Source of the DNA: Promethearchaeati archaeon
Lineage (GTDB): Archaea > Asgardarchaeota > Heimdallarchaeia > JABLTI01
DNA: 48,538 nucleotides
NCBI GenBank assembly: GCA_013166835.1
Contig: JABLTI010000030.1
Location: 1 to 48,538, forward strand
Reading direction: 5' to 3'
The translations under genes were made by a program, and so were the position numbers. The number at the start of each line of letters is the position of its first letter. The stretch's first letter is position 1. Positions 16,490-25,926 of the stretch are shown piece after piece. The notes under the pieces were generated by a model, which was given only the letters and a program-made list of their open reading frames with translations, was not told the DNA's origin and did not search any database.

Positions 16490-18976
16490 ATGGTGAAAAC
16501 AACGGCTGAATCAGAAACCGAATCAACAAAGAAAAAAGTAAAGATTGGTGTCACTGGCATGACTTGTGCAGCATGCAGTGCATCAATTGAAAGAAGTTTA
16601 AATAAAAGAGATGGTGTTGATAATGCTGTTGTTAGTCTTGCTACAAACGAAGCAGTTGTTACTTTTGATCCAACCCTTATTAATGAAACAGAATTAGTTG
16701 ATGCAATTGAAAGTGTTGGATATGGAGTAAGATTAGAAAAAGTGGAATTAGTAGTAATCGGTATGACTTGTGCATCATGTGCTATGAATGTAGAGAATGC
16801 ATTGAAGAAAGTGACTGGAGTTATCTCAGCAGCAGTTAATTTAGCTACAAGAAAAGCGACCGTTGATTTCAATCCTAGTTTAGTTAATATTTCAATTTTG
16901 GAAAAGGCAATTAAGGATGTAGGTTATGATATTGAGAAGTTTATAGAAGAAGATGCTCTTAGCCAAAGAAGAAGAATAGAGCGAGAAGAAAGATTACATT
17001 ATAGAAATCGATTAATTTTTGGTGCAATTTTCACAACCCCGTTAATGGTATTCATGTTCATTGATATGGGTATAGATGGATTCATGCAATTAACTGCGAC
17101 AAAATATACAATGTTAGTTTTAGCAACTTTGGTTTACTTTTATGTTGGTTGGCCTTTCTTCAAAAGTGCCTTCAAAGCAATAACTCATTTTACTACAAAC
17201 ATGGATGTCCTAGTCTCATTAGGTAGTAGTGCTGCTTACATTTACAGTGTTGTTTCTTTAATTATAGGAGGACCACTTTACTTTGAATCCGCAGCGTTTA
17301 TCCTCACGGCTTTAGTTGTTGGTAAGTATCTAGAAGCAATTGCCAAAGGTAGAACATCTGATTCAATAGCTAATCTACTTGGATTACAGCCAAAAACTGC
17401 TCGAGTAATTAGGGATGAAGTGGAACTTGATATTCCTATTAGTGAAGTTATTGTTGATGATATTATTATTGTACGTCCTGGTGAGAAAATTCCCGTAGAT
17501 GGTACTATATTAGAAGGTATTACTGCTATTGATGAATCCATGCTAACAGGAGAAAGCTTACTTGTTGATAAGAAAAAGGGTGATTTAGTCATTGGAGCTA
17601 CCATTAATAAAAATGGTTTCATTAAATTTAGAGCTGAAAAAGTTGGATCTGACACTGTTTTATCCCAAATAATAAAATCAGTTGAGGATGCTCAGGGTAG
17701 TAAGGCTCCAGTTCAAAGATTAGCTGATAAAGTGTCTGCATATTTTGTTCCAATAGTAATAATCCTTGCAATTGCTACAGTAACAATATGGATGATTCTT
17801 GGTGGTGTCTTTGGATTTACCCCAATAAGAGAAATTCTTTCATCACAAAATTGGTATACTCATGCAATTCTAAATACCGTAGCTGTTCTAGTCATTGCAT
17901 GTCCTTGTGCTTTAGGTTTAGCAACTCCTACAGGAATTATGGTGGGTTCAGGGAAAGGAGCTGAACTTGGTATTCTTTTCAAAAATGCCGAATCTCTTGA
18001 AAAAACCTTGGATATTGATACTATTCTTTTTGATAAAACTGGAACTTTAACAAAAGGAGTTCCAGAAGTCACTGATATTATTCCATTAAATTCAAGATTT
18101 TCAGAGCACGATTTATTGTATTTATCTGCGAGTGCTGAAAAAGGTTCCGAGCATTCACTAGGTGAATCAATTGTCAAGGCAGCTTCAATGAGAGATATTT
18201 CACTAGATGAACCAGATGAGTTTAGTGCTATTCCTGGTAAAGGAATTATTGCTACTGTTAAGAATGAGAAAATCATTCTTGGCAACAAGTCACTAATAGA
18301 AACTCAAAAAATAAGTTTGGTAGAAAATCTCGAAGAAAAAATGAGTTCTCTACAAAAAGAAGGTAAAACTGTGATGATATTGGCCAAAAATAAAGAAATT
18401 CTAGGATTAATAGCTGTTGCTGATGTCATTAAAGAATCTTCAATTGAAGCAGTGAGGATTTTAAAATCTCTAGGAAAAGAAGTCATTATGGTGACTGGAG
18501 ACAATAAAAGAACTGCAGATGCTATTGCAAAACAAGCTGGAATAGAAAGAGTATATGCAGAAGTTTTACCAGAAGAAAAAGCAAAGCTAGTTAGAGAAAT
18601 TCAAAAAGAAAATCGAAAAGTTGGCATGGTAGGTGATGGTATCAATGATGCTCCTGCTCTAGCTCAAGCTGAAATTGGTTTTGCAGTTGCTACAGGTACA
18701 GATGTTTCAATTGAAACTTCTAACGTAACTCTTATGAGAAGTGATTTAACACAAGTTGTCGATGCTATAGAACTAAGTGGTGAAACATTAAAAATTATAA
18801 AACAAAATCTTTTATGGGCATTTTTCTTCAATATTATTGCGATACCAATCGCCGCAATTGGATTACTCGTTCCAATGATTGCAGCAGCTGCAATGGCTTT
18901 TAGCTCAGTATTCGTTGTGACTAATTCCTTACGATTGAAACGTTTCAAACCAAAAATCAATCCAAATAACTCATAA
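16490..18976 (+). CDS. copA: Copper-exporting P1B-type ATPase CopA
   Basis: An 828-residue ATPase with two N-terminal HMA domains (C26-x2-C29 and C94-x2-C97), six or more membrane helices, the copper-selective CPC at 471-473, the phosphorylated aspartate D515 in [13 protein letters not shown] in the actuator domain and GDGINDAP at 715-722. [11 protein letters not shown] carries the HP-type nucleotide-binding motif. All catalytic elements are intact. It exports Cu(I) from the cytoplasm at the expense of ATP. Its chaperone gene is immediately upstream. No copper-responsive regulator gene is visible nearby. Confidence 0.96.
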   Translation: MVKTTAESETESTKKKVKIGVTGMTCAACSASIERSLNKRDGVDNAVVSLATNEAVVTFDPTLINETELVDAIESVGYGVRLEKVELVVIGMTCASCAMNVENALKKVTGVISAAVNLATRKATVDFNPSLVNISILEKAIKDVGYDIEKFIEEDALSQRRRIEREERLHYRNRLIFGAIFTTPLMVFMFIDMGIDGFMQLTATKYTMLVLATLVYFYVGWPFFKSAFKAITHFTTNMDVLVSLGSSAAYIYSVVSLIIGGPLYFESAAFILTALVVGKYLEAIAKGRTSDSIANLLGLQPKTARVIRDEVELDIPISEVIVDDIIIVRPGEKIPVDGTILEGITAIDESMLTGESLLVDKKKGDLVIGATINKNGFIKFRAEKVGSDTVLSQIIKSVEDAQGSKAPVQRLADKVSAYFVPIVIILAIATVTIWMILGGVFGFTPIREILSSQNWYTHAILNTVAVLVIACPCALGLATPTGIMVGSGKGAELGILFKNAESLEKTLDIDTILFDKTGTLTKGVPEVTDIIPLNSRFSEHDLLYLSASAEKGSEHSLGESIVKAASMRDISLDEPDEFSAIPGKGIIATVKNEKIILGNKSLIETQKISLVENLEEKMSSLQKEGKTVMILAKNKEILGLIAVADVIKESSIEAVRILKSLGKEVIMVTGDNKRTADAIAKQAGIERVYAEVLPEEKAKLVREIQKENRKVGMVGDGINDAPALAQAEIGFAVATGTDVSIETSNVTLMRSDLTQVVDAIELSGETLKIIKQNLLWAFFFNIIAIPIAAIGLLVPMIAAAAMAFSSVFVVTNSLRLKRFKPKINPNNS

Positions 18977-19049
18977 TTTCCTTTTTTTCCTTCTTTAGTC
19001 CAGAACAGTAATCTTAATTTAGTTATATCCATTAGAGTTCTGTATCGCA

Positions 19050-19066
19050 ATGGGTTTCAAACCCAT
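19050..19066 (+). repeat. 17-bp perfect palindrome at the start of the zinc-ribbon gene
   Basis: ATGGGTTT-C-AAACCCAT is a perfect inverted repeat with 8-base arms that begins at the ATG of the downstream gene. TAATTTAGTTATAT (about 19014-19027) looks like a TATA box, which puts transcription start at about 19048. The palindrome would then sit at +1 to +19, suitable for an operator. Confidence 0.45.
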
Positions 19067-20285
19067 TCTGAAATATAAAATAAAATTAGGCGTGAAGGCA
19101 TTGAGTGAACAAGGAGATTCTACATTAGTAAAAACCTTGAGGTGCCCTACATGTGGAGCACCAATGAGACCTTCAGCAGAATCCCTCTTAGTGATTTGCA
19201 ATTTTTGCGGTGAAATTGTTGCTGAAAGCCATATCTCTCCTCACGCGATAGTAAAACCATTACCAATGACTCCTCCGGAAGGATCTGGTCAAGTTCGTAG
19301 TATGGAATTAATTCTCGTACCTTTCTTTGAAGTAAAAGCTGATGTTAGTGTTGATGCTTTAGGCTATCAAAGAAGAGAACGAACTGAAACCAAGACGGTC
19401 ACTCGAGGTGGAAAAACTTACAGAGAATCTAAGACTATCGTCGAATATCGTCCTTGGCGTGTACAACACCAAGGAAGCCACAACGTTCGATTCCTAGCTA
19501 GACAAGAAGTAACAATGTTTGGATCTGGTGAATTGGTTTCTTCTGTTGCCAGAACAATTGGTGGAGAACCTATTCCATTTAGTCCAAATTTTATCAAGGG
19601 GTTAGCAAGTAAAGATCAATCACTTGTTGCATTAAGTCCTGAGTGGGGACAAGATGAAGCTTCGAAGAAAGCTGGTGAAGTTGTCTACGAATCCGCTTAT
19701 TCTCATGCTAAATCTCAAATGCATGAAGTTTTTGATACAAAAGTTAACTTTAGACCCTTGACAAAACCAACTTTGGTACATGAACCATTATTACTTATTA
19801 GACGCAGAATTCAAGGAAGATTGTATCGAGCAGCATATCATTGGGGTAGTGGTCAATTATTACGCGAGGAACAACCTATTAAAAACAGAGGACTCATGAT
19901 GTTCTTTGCTCTTTTAGGTTTCATATTAGCACCAATTCTTACCCAATTAGGTTATAATCAATACATTGGCAGTGCGAGTGAAAATGCTATTTGGTGGTTA
20001 ATCGCTTTAGGTGTAGTCGCTTTAGCAGGAGTAATTGTAGGTATAGTATTGCTGGTTAGAGTGTACAAGCCACATAAAATCCATTCAAGTGGAAGTGGTT
20101 TGAGTCTATTCGCTTTCGAACGATTAGCACCTACTGCTAGAGCAGCAATAGCAAAACAACAACCTCAACAACCACAACCAGGTAGCGGTCAACCTGTTGC
20201 AAGATTTTGTCCAAAATGCGGTGATCCATTAGAACAGAATCAAAAATTCTGTGAAAAATGTGGCCAAGTTATGGATGGGAGATGA
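19050..20285 (+). CDS. Zinc-ribbon membrane protein, first of a paralogous pair
   Basis: A 411-residue protein of unrecognised function. An N-terminal zinc ribbon (RCPTCGAP...CNFCGE) is followed by a large soluble region with LVPFFEVKADV and a later LLLIRRRIQGRLYRAAYHWG, then LLREEQPIKNRGL. Two membrane helices (about 285-305 and 318-340) follow, and a C-terminal ribbon of the FCPKCGDPLE...FCEKCGQ type ends the protein. The middle and membrane parts match the order seen in the next gene, seven bases downstream, so the two are diverged paralogues. ATG 19050 lies in a palindrome; GTG 19092 (MKALSEQGDS) is an alternative start. It is not homologous to copper proteins, and its place behind copA may be chance. 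Confidence 0.75.
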   Translation: MGFKPILKYKIKLGVKALSEQGDSTLVKTLRCPTCGAPMRPSAESLLVICNFCGEIVAESHISPHAIVKPLPMTPPEGSGQVRSMELILVPFFEVKADVSVDALGYQRRERTETKTVTRGGKTYRESKTIVEYRPWRVQHQGSHNVRFLARQEVTMFGSGELVSSVARTIGGEPIPFSPNFIKGLASKDQSLVALSPEWGQDEASKKAGEVVYESAYSHAKSQMHEVFDTKVNFRPLTKPTLVHEPLLLIRRRIQGRLYRAAYHWGSGQLLREEQPIKNRGLMMFFALLGFILAPILTQLGYNQYIGSASENAIWWLIALGVVALAGVIVGIVLLVRVYKPHKIHSSGSGLSLFAFERLAPTARAAIAKQQPQQPQPGSGQPVARFCPKCGDPLEQNQKFCEKCGQVMDGR

Positions 20286-20292
20286 TTAAGAA

Positions 20293-21273
20293 ATGGCAGT
20301 AGAACAACAATCGAAAAAGATAACTTGTGGATATTGTCAAGCAGAAAATGATATTCCACCCTTTGCTTCCGTTGTAACTTGTGATTCTTGTGGAACACCA
20401 AATGAATTACAAACCGGCAAAACATTTCAAAATCATCACATGTTAAACGTGTACTTTAGTGGTTCAGAATTAACCGAATTAGTACCTCAATATCTCTCAA
20501 AGTACGTTGGCGTCCCAAGTGATTTTGCTGATAAAGCTGTTTTCAAAGGCTTTGAATTAAGAATGATGCCATTCTGGATGTTCGAATTCCATGGACACAC
20601 TGATTATCAAGGCATTGGCAAGTATGTCAGTCCGAATCAGGGTTCCCACTGGAGTAGAAATATAAATATCCTTACTAGACCAGAACGCGGCTCCATTGAT
20701 TTAGATCAAACCTGTTTGATCTTTGGCTATAAAGAACAACATAGAGAAATTCGTGACGAAAAAATCCCAGTAGGTTCGAAAGATGCATTTGATGTTAATG
20801 CAGTGAACAGGGAAGGTGGTCAAATTTATGACACTGAAATTGGTTACAATGAAGCCTATGCTATAGCTGAAGATCGAGTCAAAAGTCGACATAATCAATT
20901 AATATTTCGAGAAATTTCCAAAATCGATGGAATAAGACAAGATATTGATTTGAAGGAAGTCTCTTATCTTCATGTTCCATTCTACCGAGTGAAATACAAC
21001 TATGGTAATTGGGAAGGTGAAGCATTAGTTGATGCTGCAAGAGGAAAAGTCCTAAGAGCTGAATATCCGATCTCAAGAGCACATCGTTTCTGGGGATTAA
21101 TGTCAGTTATTTTCGCAATAGCCCTTATCGCGTTTGCAATCATCTTAATCATTCAAGGTTTATTACCTTATGATTGGAGAATTGCTGGGTATGTGTCTGC
21201 AGTTGTCTTTGGTGGTCTCTTAATCTTTGGACTTAAGGAAACGTTGACGAAGAAAAAAGTAGCAGCGGAATAG
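20293..21273 (+). CDS. Zinc-ribbon membrane protein, second of a paralogous pair
   Basis: A 326-residue protein. A zinc ribbon at the N-terminus (TCGYCQAEN...TCDSCGTPNE) is followed by a beta-rich soluble region containing MMPFWMFEFHGHTDY and YLHVPFYRVKYNYG, then VLRAEYPISRAHRF and two closely spaced membrane helices (about 260-282 and 287-308). The C-terminal ribbon of its upstream paralogue is missing. The shared order (ribbon, PF-aromatic motifs, EYPI/EQPI-R junction, helix pair) implies duplication and a likely heteromeric membrane complex with cytoplasmic zinc-ribbon heads (inference). It ends shortly before a strong terminator. Function is unknown. Confidence 0.75.
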   Translation: MAVEQQSKKITCGYCQAENDIPPFASVVTCDSCGTPNELQTGKTFQNHHMLNVYFSGSELTELVPQYLSKYVGVPSDFADKAVFKGFELRMMPFWMFEFHGHTDYQGIGKYVSPNQGSHWSRNINILTRPERGSIDLDQTCLIFGYKEQHREIRDEKIPVGSKDAFDVNAVNREGGQIYDTEIGYNEAYAIAEDRVKSRHNQLIFREISKIDGIRQDIDLKEVSYLHVPFYRVKYNYGNWEGEALVDAARGKVLRAEYPISRAHRFWGLMSVIFAIALIAFAIILIIQGLLPYDWRIAGYVSAVVFGGLLIFGLKETLTKKKVAAE

Positions 21274-21289
21274 TTTTTTGTATTTTTTT

Positions 21290-21312
21290 ACTGGGATTTC
21301 TCCCAGTTTTTC
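21290..21312 (+). terminator. Hairpin and T-run terminator after the zinc-ribbon pair
   Basis: ACTGGGA (21290-21296) pairs with TCCCAGT (21301-21307) around TTTC, followed by a long T-rich run. Confidence 0.75.
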
Positions 21313-21416
21313 TTTCTCTTTTCTTTAGCAAAACTTTAATTGAATTAGTTTCGATTATCTCTTAATGAATTATCTTTAGAAGATTTTTCTGCAATATTTT
21401 CTAGGAGTATTGTATC

Positions 21417-22238
21417 ATGAAAGTTGGTTTCATTCAATTTAATCCAGCCTTTGGTGAGGTAACAAGAAATTTAGAACGCTCAATTGAATTGATAAGAGAA
21501 GGGGCAGACGCGGATTTACTTGTTTTGCCTGAATTATGTACCTCTGGTTATCTCTTCACTGATAAAAAAGAATTACAGAAATTAAGTGAAAAAGTTCCAG
21601 ATGGTCCTTCAACCAAAGCTTGGTTCGATGTTGCTAGGGAAACAAACACATACATCGTTGCAGGTATTTGTGAAAAAGTATCAGAAACTGATTTTTATAA
21701 CTCAGCAGTTCTTATTGGTCCAGATGGATTTATTGATGTGTATCGAAAAATACACTTGTTTGATAATGAAAAGACTTTCTTCAAAGCTGGAACTGGTCCA
21801 TTTAAGATATATGATTTAGGTCTAGCTAAAATAGGCATTATGGTTTGCTTTGATTGGTATTTTCCCGAAGTGGCTCGCATCTTAGCTTTATATGGTGCTG
21901 ATATCATTTGTCATCCTGCAAATCTTGTGTTACCTTTTTCACAAAAAACAATGTTGGCACGTTCAATTGAAAATAGAATTTTTACAATAACAGCAAACCG
22001 TGTTGGTGCTGACATTCGCCCAAATACAAAGTTGACCTTTACTGGACAAAGTCAAATTACTAGTCCTAAAATGAAACTTCTTGCCCAAGCTTCAGATGTT
22101 GAAGAGGTCGTAAAGATCGTTGAGATCGATCCAACTTTAGCTAGAAATAAAATGGTTACAGCTAATAATCATGCATTTATGGATCGTCGTGTTGAATTAT
22201 ACACTCCTCTATTGAAAAAAGACATTAAAAAGGATTAA
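21417..22238 (+). CDS. Carbon-nitrogen hydrolase (nitrilase superfamily amidase)
   Basis: A 273-residue enzyme with the full catalytic triad: E39 in LPELCTSGY, K111 in YRKIHLF and C144 in IMVCFDWYFPE. The RSIENRIFTITANRVG segment is typical of the omega-amidase/N-carbamoylase-like branch. It hydrolyses a C-N bond of an amide or carbamoyl compound, releasing ammonia; the substrate cannot be fixed by sequence. The size agrees with stand-alone nitrilase-fold enzymes (about 270). The ATG follows AGGAGTATTGTATC. It is a separate unit between the terminator at 21.3 kb and the SDR gene 78 bases downstream. Confidence 0.9.
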   Translation: MKVGFIQFNPAFGEVTRNLERSIELIREGADADLLVLPELCTSGYLFTDKKELQKLSEKVPDGPSTKAWFDVARETNTYIVAGICEKVSETDFYNSAVLIGPDGFIDVYRKIHLFDNEKTFFKAGTGPFKIYDLGLAKIGIMVCFDWYFPEVARILALYGADIICHPANLVLPFSQKTMLARSIENRIFTITANRVGADIRPNTKLTFTGQSQITSPKMKLLAQASDVEEVVKIVEIDPTLARNKMVTANNHAFMDRRVELYTPLLKKDIKKD

Positions 22239-22316
22239 ATTACTATTTATAGAAGTTAGCTTTAAAAGTAGCTTATCATGTTTATTGATTAAAGAAGAAT
22301 TAGAAGGTTAGTGGTT

Positions 22317-23240
22317 ATGGCTATTCTTATCACAGGCGGCGCTGGATTTATTGGTTTTAACTTAGCAGAAAGACTTCTTGAAGCTGAAAAGGAAGTTGTC
22401 ATTTTTGATATTAATGTGAATAAAGTGAAAGATAAAGCTGAAGGAATAATCCTGGAGAAAGGAGATGTTTCCAAAGGTAAAGATCTAGATGCAGTCTGTG
22501 AGAAGTATGAATTTACAACGATATTTCATTTAGCTGCTATCTTACCTCCGTTGACAGAGGAGGAGCCATTTAAAGCTTTCAAAACTAATATTGAAGGTAC
22601 AATAAACGTCTTGGATGCAGCTCGAAAGTACAATATAGAAACGATAATTTATCCTAGTTCAGCTACTGTTTTTGGCCCAGATAGGAAACCCCCATTTACC
22701 GAAGAAGATCTTCTCGATCCCTGGACAATCTATAGCTCCTTTAAATTATGCACAGAGATTATGGGATCAATTTATTCCAAAAAATATGATATCAATTTTA
22801 GAGCAGTTAGATTTCCCGTTGTTGTTGGACCTAGAAGAGATCCTTTTCTAGGTATTACTAGGTATCCTACGCAAATGGTCGAAGAAGCAGTAAAAGGTAA
22901 ACCTTATGTTGCGGAAGTTCTTCCTGAAACAAAAATCCCAATCGTCTTCATTGATGACGCTGTTCAGATTCTTATTAATTTGTGGAGAAGTAAGGATCTT
23001 CATTTTGATATTGTAAATGTTGATGGATTATGGGTTACTGCTCAAGAAATAGCTGATGGAATTAAGAAGATTATTCCATCTGCAGAGATAGTTTTTAAAC
23101 CAATTGAAAACGTTCACATTCAACACGTCTTGTCTGGTGTTCAGAAACATAAAGATGAAGCCAAATATGGTCTTAAAGGTAAAAGACTCCTTGATGAAAT
23201 ACTTCAAGAATATATCTCGAGAAGTTCAGAAGAGAAATAA
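22317..23240 (+). CDS. NAD-dependent epimerase/dehydratase (extended SDR)
   Basis: About 307 residues. The Rossmann motif is LITGGAGFIGFNLAERL, followed by FHLAAILPP, the active-site serine in YPSSATVFG and Y-x3-K as YSSFK. The C-terminal part (FIDDAVQILINLW) follows the extended SDR plan. It may be a nucleotide-sugar epimerase or an SDR-type threonine dehydrogenase; the TVFG and WTIYSSFKL context resembles neither closely enough to choose. ATG 22317 (MAILITGG) is preferred over the in-frame GTG 22311, and AAGGTTA lies upstream. It shares orientation with NOG1 downstream (50 bases). Confidence 0.85.
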   Translation: MAILITGGAGFIGFNLAERLLEAEKEVVIFDINVNKVKDKAEGIILEKGDVSKGKDLDAVCEKYEFTTIFHLAAILPPLTEEEPFKAFKTNIEGTINVLDAARKYNIETIIYPSSATVFGPDRKPPFTEEDLLDPWTIYSSFKLCTEIMGSIYSKKYDINFRAVRFPVVVGPRRDPFLGITRYPTQMVEEAVKGKPYVAEVLPETKIPIVFIDDAVQILINLWRSKDLHFDIVNVDGLWVTAQEIADGIKKIIPSAEIVFKPIENVHIQHVLSGVQKHKDEAKYGLKGKRLLDEILQEYISRSSEEK

Positions 23241-23290
23241 AAGATAAAATAATCTCCTTCATTTTAATACAAATCAAAGGTGAATTTGCT

Positions 23291-24412
23291 TTGAGTCAAT
23301 TTAAGAGAATACCTCATATTCCCACTTCGGATAAACTAGCTGATACTGTGTTCTCCCAATTGAAAAAAATTAGAGTTGAATTACCGAGAAAGCTTAAGAA
23401 AAAGAGATCAGATTATTCATTCTACAAGACCTTGTATTTTCGTCAATTTAGATATTTGTTTCCTGATTTAGAGGAACGATTAGAGAAAATTGTTTCAAGT
23501 TTCCCGTTAATCAATGATTTACATCCTTTTCACAGAGACCTGATCGAAGTACTTTATGGGATTGAAAAATTAAAGACTTCTTTGTCTAGGATAAACAACA
23601 CCAAGAAATCTCTCAAAAGCATAGAAAGAGAGGTTTCAAGGAAATTAGGTCAAAGCGAAACAGCAGACGAAGCAAAGGTTGTGAGAAAAGAAGCCATTGG
23701 ACGAATTGGTTCTACTATTAAGAAATTAAAAGATCCTTTAGATGAATTAATCACAGCAAAAATACAGTTGTCGAAAGTCCCAGATTTCAATCTTTATGAG
23801 AAAACAATTGCTTTTGCTGGAGCACCAAATGCTGGAAAGTCAAGTTTTGTGAAATTGATTTCCACTGGAAATCCTGAAATCGCTGCTTACCCCTTTACAA
23901 CAAAAGAATTAGTTTATGGTCATCGTAAACGTGAATTTGATTCCATCCAACTGCTTGACACTCCAGGTCTTCTTGATAGACCTTTACATGAAAGAAATGA
24001 CATTGAGATGAGGAGTATTTTAGCATTAAAACACCTTACTGATTACATTATCTTCTTATTTGATCCTACAGAAGAATCCCCTCTTAAAATGAATCAACAA
24101 TTGAATCTATTCAGTGAAATAAAAACAAAATTTTCAGAAATCCCAATTCAATCATTTATCAATAAGAAAGATATCCTTTCTGAAGTTCAACTACAAAACG
24201 CTGAACAAGTCGTAGGGAAACTAGAAAGAATTGCTACAATTGAGAAAAATGTCGATCAACTTGAGAAGATTATTTTAACAATTATTGAAAAAATCCCTGA
24301 TAAGAAATTATATGTTAGAGAAGAAAAGAAATTGGTTGAGGAAGAGATAGAAAAATCCAAATCTAGAGACAAAATTGAGTGGATTTTCTTTGACGAAGAC
24401 GATAAGAATTGA
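23291..24412 (+). CDS. NOG1-family ribosome-assembly GTPase
   Basis: A 373-residue GTPase. A helical N-terminal domain (residues 1-165, with FRQFRYLFPDLEERLEKI and DLHPFHRDLIEVLYG typical of NOG1) precedes an OBG/HflX-class G domain: G1 GAPNAGKSS (177-185), G2 threonines in YPFTT, G3 DTPGLLD (223-229), and G4 NKKD near residue 289. NOG1 acts in large-subunit assembly in eukaryotes and archaea. The archaeal form lacks the long eukaryotic C-terminal extension, as here. The TTG start follows GGTGA at a suitable distance. Its end overlaps the RNA cyclase gene, so the two are translationally coupled. Confidence 0.9.
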   Translation: MSQFKRIPHIPTSDKLADTVFSQLKKIRVELPRKLKKKRSDYSFYKTLYFRQFRYLFPDLEERLEKIVSSFPLINDLHPFHRDLIEVLYGIEKLKTSLSRINNTKKSLKSIEREVSRKLGQSETADEAKVVRKEAIGRIGSTIKKLKDPLDELITAKIQLSKVPDFNLYEKTIAFAGAPNAGKSSFVKLISTGNPEIAAYPFTTKELVYGHRKREFDSIQLLDTPGLLDRPLHERNDIEMRSILALKHLTDYIIFLFDPTEESPLKMNQQLNLFSEIKTKFSEIPIQSFINKKDILSEVQLQNAEQVVGKLERIATIEKNVDQLEKIILTIIEKIPDKKLYVREEKKLVEEEIEKSKSRDKIEWIFFDEDDKN

Positions 24413-25460
24413 TGGCAGTATTCTTGAGGGTGGAGGTTCAATTGTTCGAAATGCCGTTGCATTAGCTACTTTGTTTCAGAAACCACTTGAGATATACAAT
24501 ATTCGAGCTAAACGTTCAAAACCGGGTCTACGAAATCAACATACTTTTGCTGTAAAAACAATTGGGGATCTTTGTAATGCAAAAACTGAAGGAGTTAGTG
24601 TAGGTTCTCAAGCAATCAAATTCTTTCCTGGAGCAATTCGAGGTGGTGAATTTGAAATCGATGTTAAAACTGCTGGAAGTTTATCATTACTTCTCCAAGC
24701 AATTCTTCCAATTGCAGTACATGCACCCGAAGATGTTATGTTTTTGATGAAGGGTGGAACAGATGTCCCAATGGCCCCACCTTATGATTACATCCGATCA
24801 GTTTTCTTACCGATACTGGAAAATATTGGTGTAGATGTTGTTACTTGTTTAGGGAGGAGAGGTCATTATCCGAAGGGTAGTGGCATATTATCATGTATCG
24901 TTCAACCAAAAATACGATTGAAACCAATTCAATACAAATTGGAAAAACCTTTAGAAATTGAACAAATCGATGGAGCTGCTCATGCTGTACAGCTACCGGA
25001 GCATATTGTTGATAGAATGATTACATCAGCATCTGAGGAATTGAAGAAGCATAACCTAAAAATTGGCGAAATTGAATCCTTATGGTGTAAACCCAAATAT
25101 GATCCTCATGCTGGTCCTGGGACAGGAATAACACTTTGGACTAAAACAAATCATCAAACATATCTTGCTGGTGATTCTTTAGGGAGAAGGGGAATACCAG
25201 CTGAAGAGGTAGGAAGCATTGCAGCACGAAATTTAATTCAACAAATTAAATATGGAAAACCAATCGATTATCATTTGGCTGATCAATTAATTATCTGGAT
25301 GACAATATCTGATTATCCTTCGATTATCGAAACTGGTAGGATCACTTTACATATGCTGACCAATATTGAAATTACCAAAAAGATAACAAATGCAGAATTT
25401 AAAGTAGAAGGATCAGAAGGTGGACCTGGAATTATTTCTTGTGAACCGAACAATTCTTGA
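24390..25460 (+). CDS. rtcA: RNA 3'-terminal phosphate cyclase
   Basis: A protein of about 356 residues with the RtcA signatures RIDGSILEGGGSIVRNAVAL, RAKRSKPGLRNQH, MKGGTDVPMAPPYDYI and GHYPKGSG, and near the C-terminus YHLADQLIIW, which holds the histidine that is adenylated in E. coli RtcA. It converts RNA 3'-phosphate to 2',3'-cyclic phosphate using ATP. The third glycine-rich residue, usually GGGQ, is GGGS here. The start is uncertain: TTG 24390 (MTKTIRIDG) fits the family, with TTG 24375 as an alternative. Either start overlaps the end of the NOG1 gene, which implies coupled translation of two RNA-related functions. Confidence 0.9.
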   Translation: MTKTIRIDGSILEGGGSIVRNAVALATLFQKPLEIYNIRAKRSKPGLRNQHTFAVKTIGDLCNAKTEGVSVGSQAIKFFPGAIRGGEFEIDVKTAGSLSLLLQAILPIAVHAPEDVMFLMKGGTDVPMAPPYDYIRSVFLPILENIGVDVVTCLGRRGHYPKGSGILSCIVQPKIRLKPIQYKLEKPLEIEQIDGAAHAVQLPEHIVDRMITSASEELKKHNLKIGEIESLWCKPKYDPHAGPGTGITLWTKTNHQTYLAGDSLGRRGIPAEEVGSIAARNLIQQIKYGKPIDYHLADQLIIWMTISDYPSIIETGRITLHMLTNIEITKKITNAEFKVEGSEGGPGIISCEPNNS

Positions 25461-25551
25461 TTATACTTTGAAGTTAAATAATGATATTTTTCGTAAGATT
25501 ATTTACTAATTAAGAACCATATATGAACTAGTGTAACGTTTTGTGATTCAA

Positions 25552-25926
25552 ATGTACGAGATAACAGCAGAAGATGAAAAGAAATTAGCAAAATTAGGTT
25601 CTTATCAACAAGCAATTCTGAGACTCCTAGCTGAAGTTCCAGAGGGTAAAGTTACTACATATGGTGATTTAGCCAAGGAATTGTTTAAGAGAAATCCTAA
25701 ATTTAAACCTACTGCGAGAGCTGTGGGTACAACTATGAGAAATAATCCTTGTGGACCCTATATTCCTTGTCATCGTGTTATAAAATCTGATGGTGCAATA
25801 GGAAACTTTCGTGGAGGAGCTCCAGGTGCTGTCAAAGAAAAAGCTGCGATGCTAAGAGATGAAGGTGTTGAAGTAGTTAGTGGAAAAATAAATCTAAAAG
25901 TTTACAGATACGAATTTACATCCTAA
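25552..25926 (+). CDS. ogt: Methylated-DNA--protein-cysteine methyltransferase (Ogt/MGMT catalytic domain)
   Basis: About 124 residues, only the helix-turn-helix catalytic domain. GKVTTYGDLAK, ARAVGTTMRNNP, and the active site IPCHRVIKSDGAIGNF with its acceptor cysteine are present, so it is a true alkyltransferase and not a tryptophan-type ATL protein. It transfers alkyl groups from O6-alkylguanine onto its cysteine irreversibly. The N-terminal ribonuclease-H-like domain of long Ogt proteins is missing, as in short archaeal forms. ATG 25552 is preferred; GTG 25543 is in frame. ACCATATATGAA (25516-25527) is a plausible TATA box that gives a very short leader. Its 3' end meets the convergent nadM. 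Confidence 0.92.
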   Translation: MYEITAEDEKKLAKLGSYQQAILRLLAEVPEGKVTTYGDLAKELFKRNPKFKPTARAVGTTMRNNPCGPYIPCHRVIKSDGAIGNFRGGAPGAVKEKAAMLRDEGVEVVSGKINLKVYRYEFTS

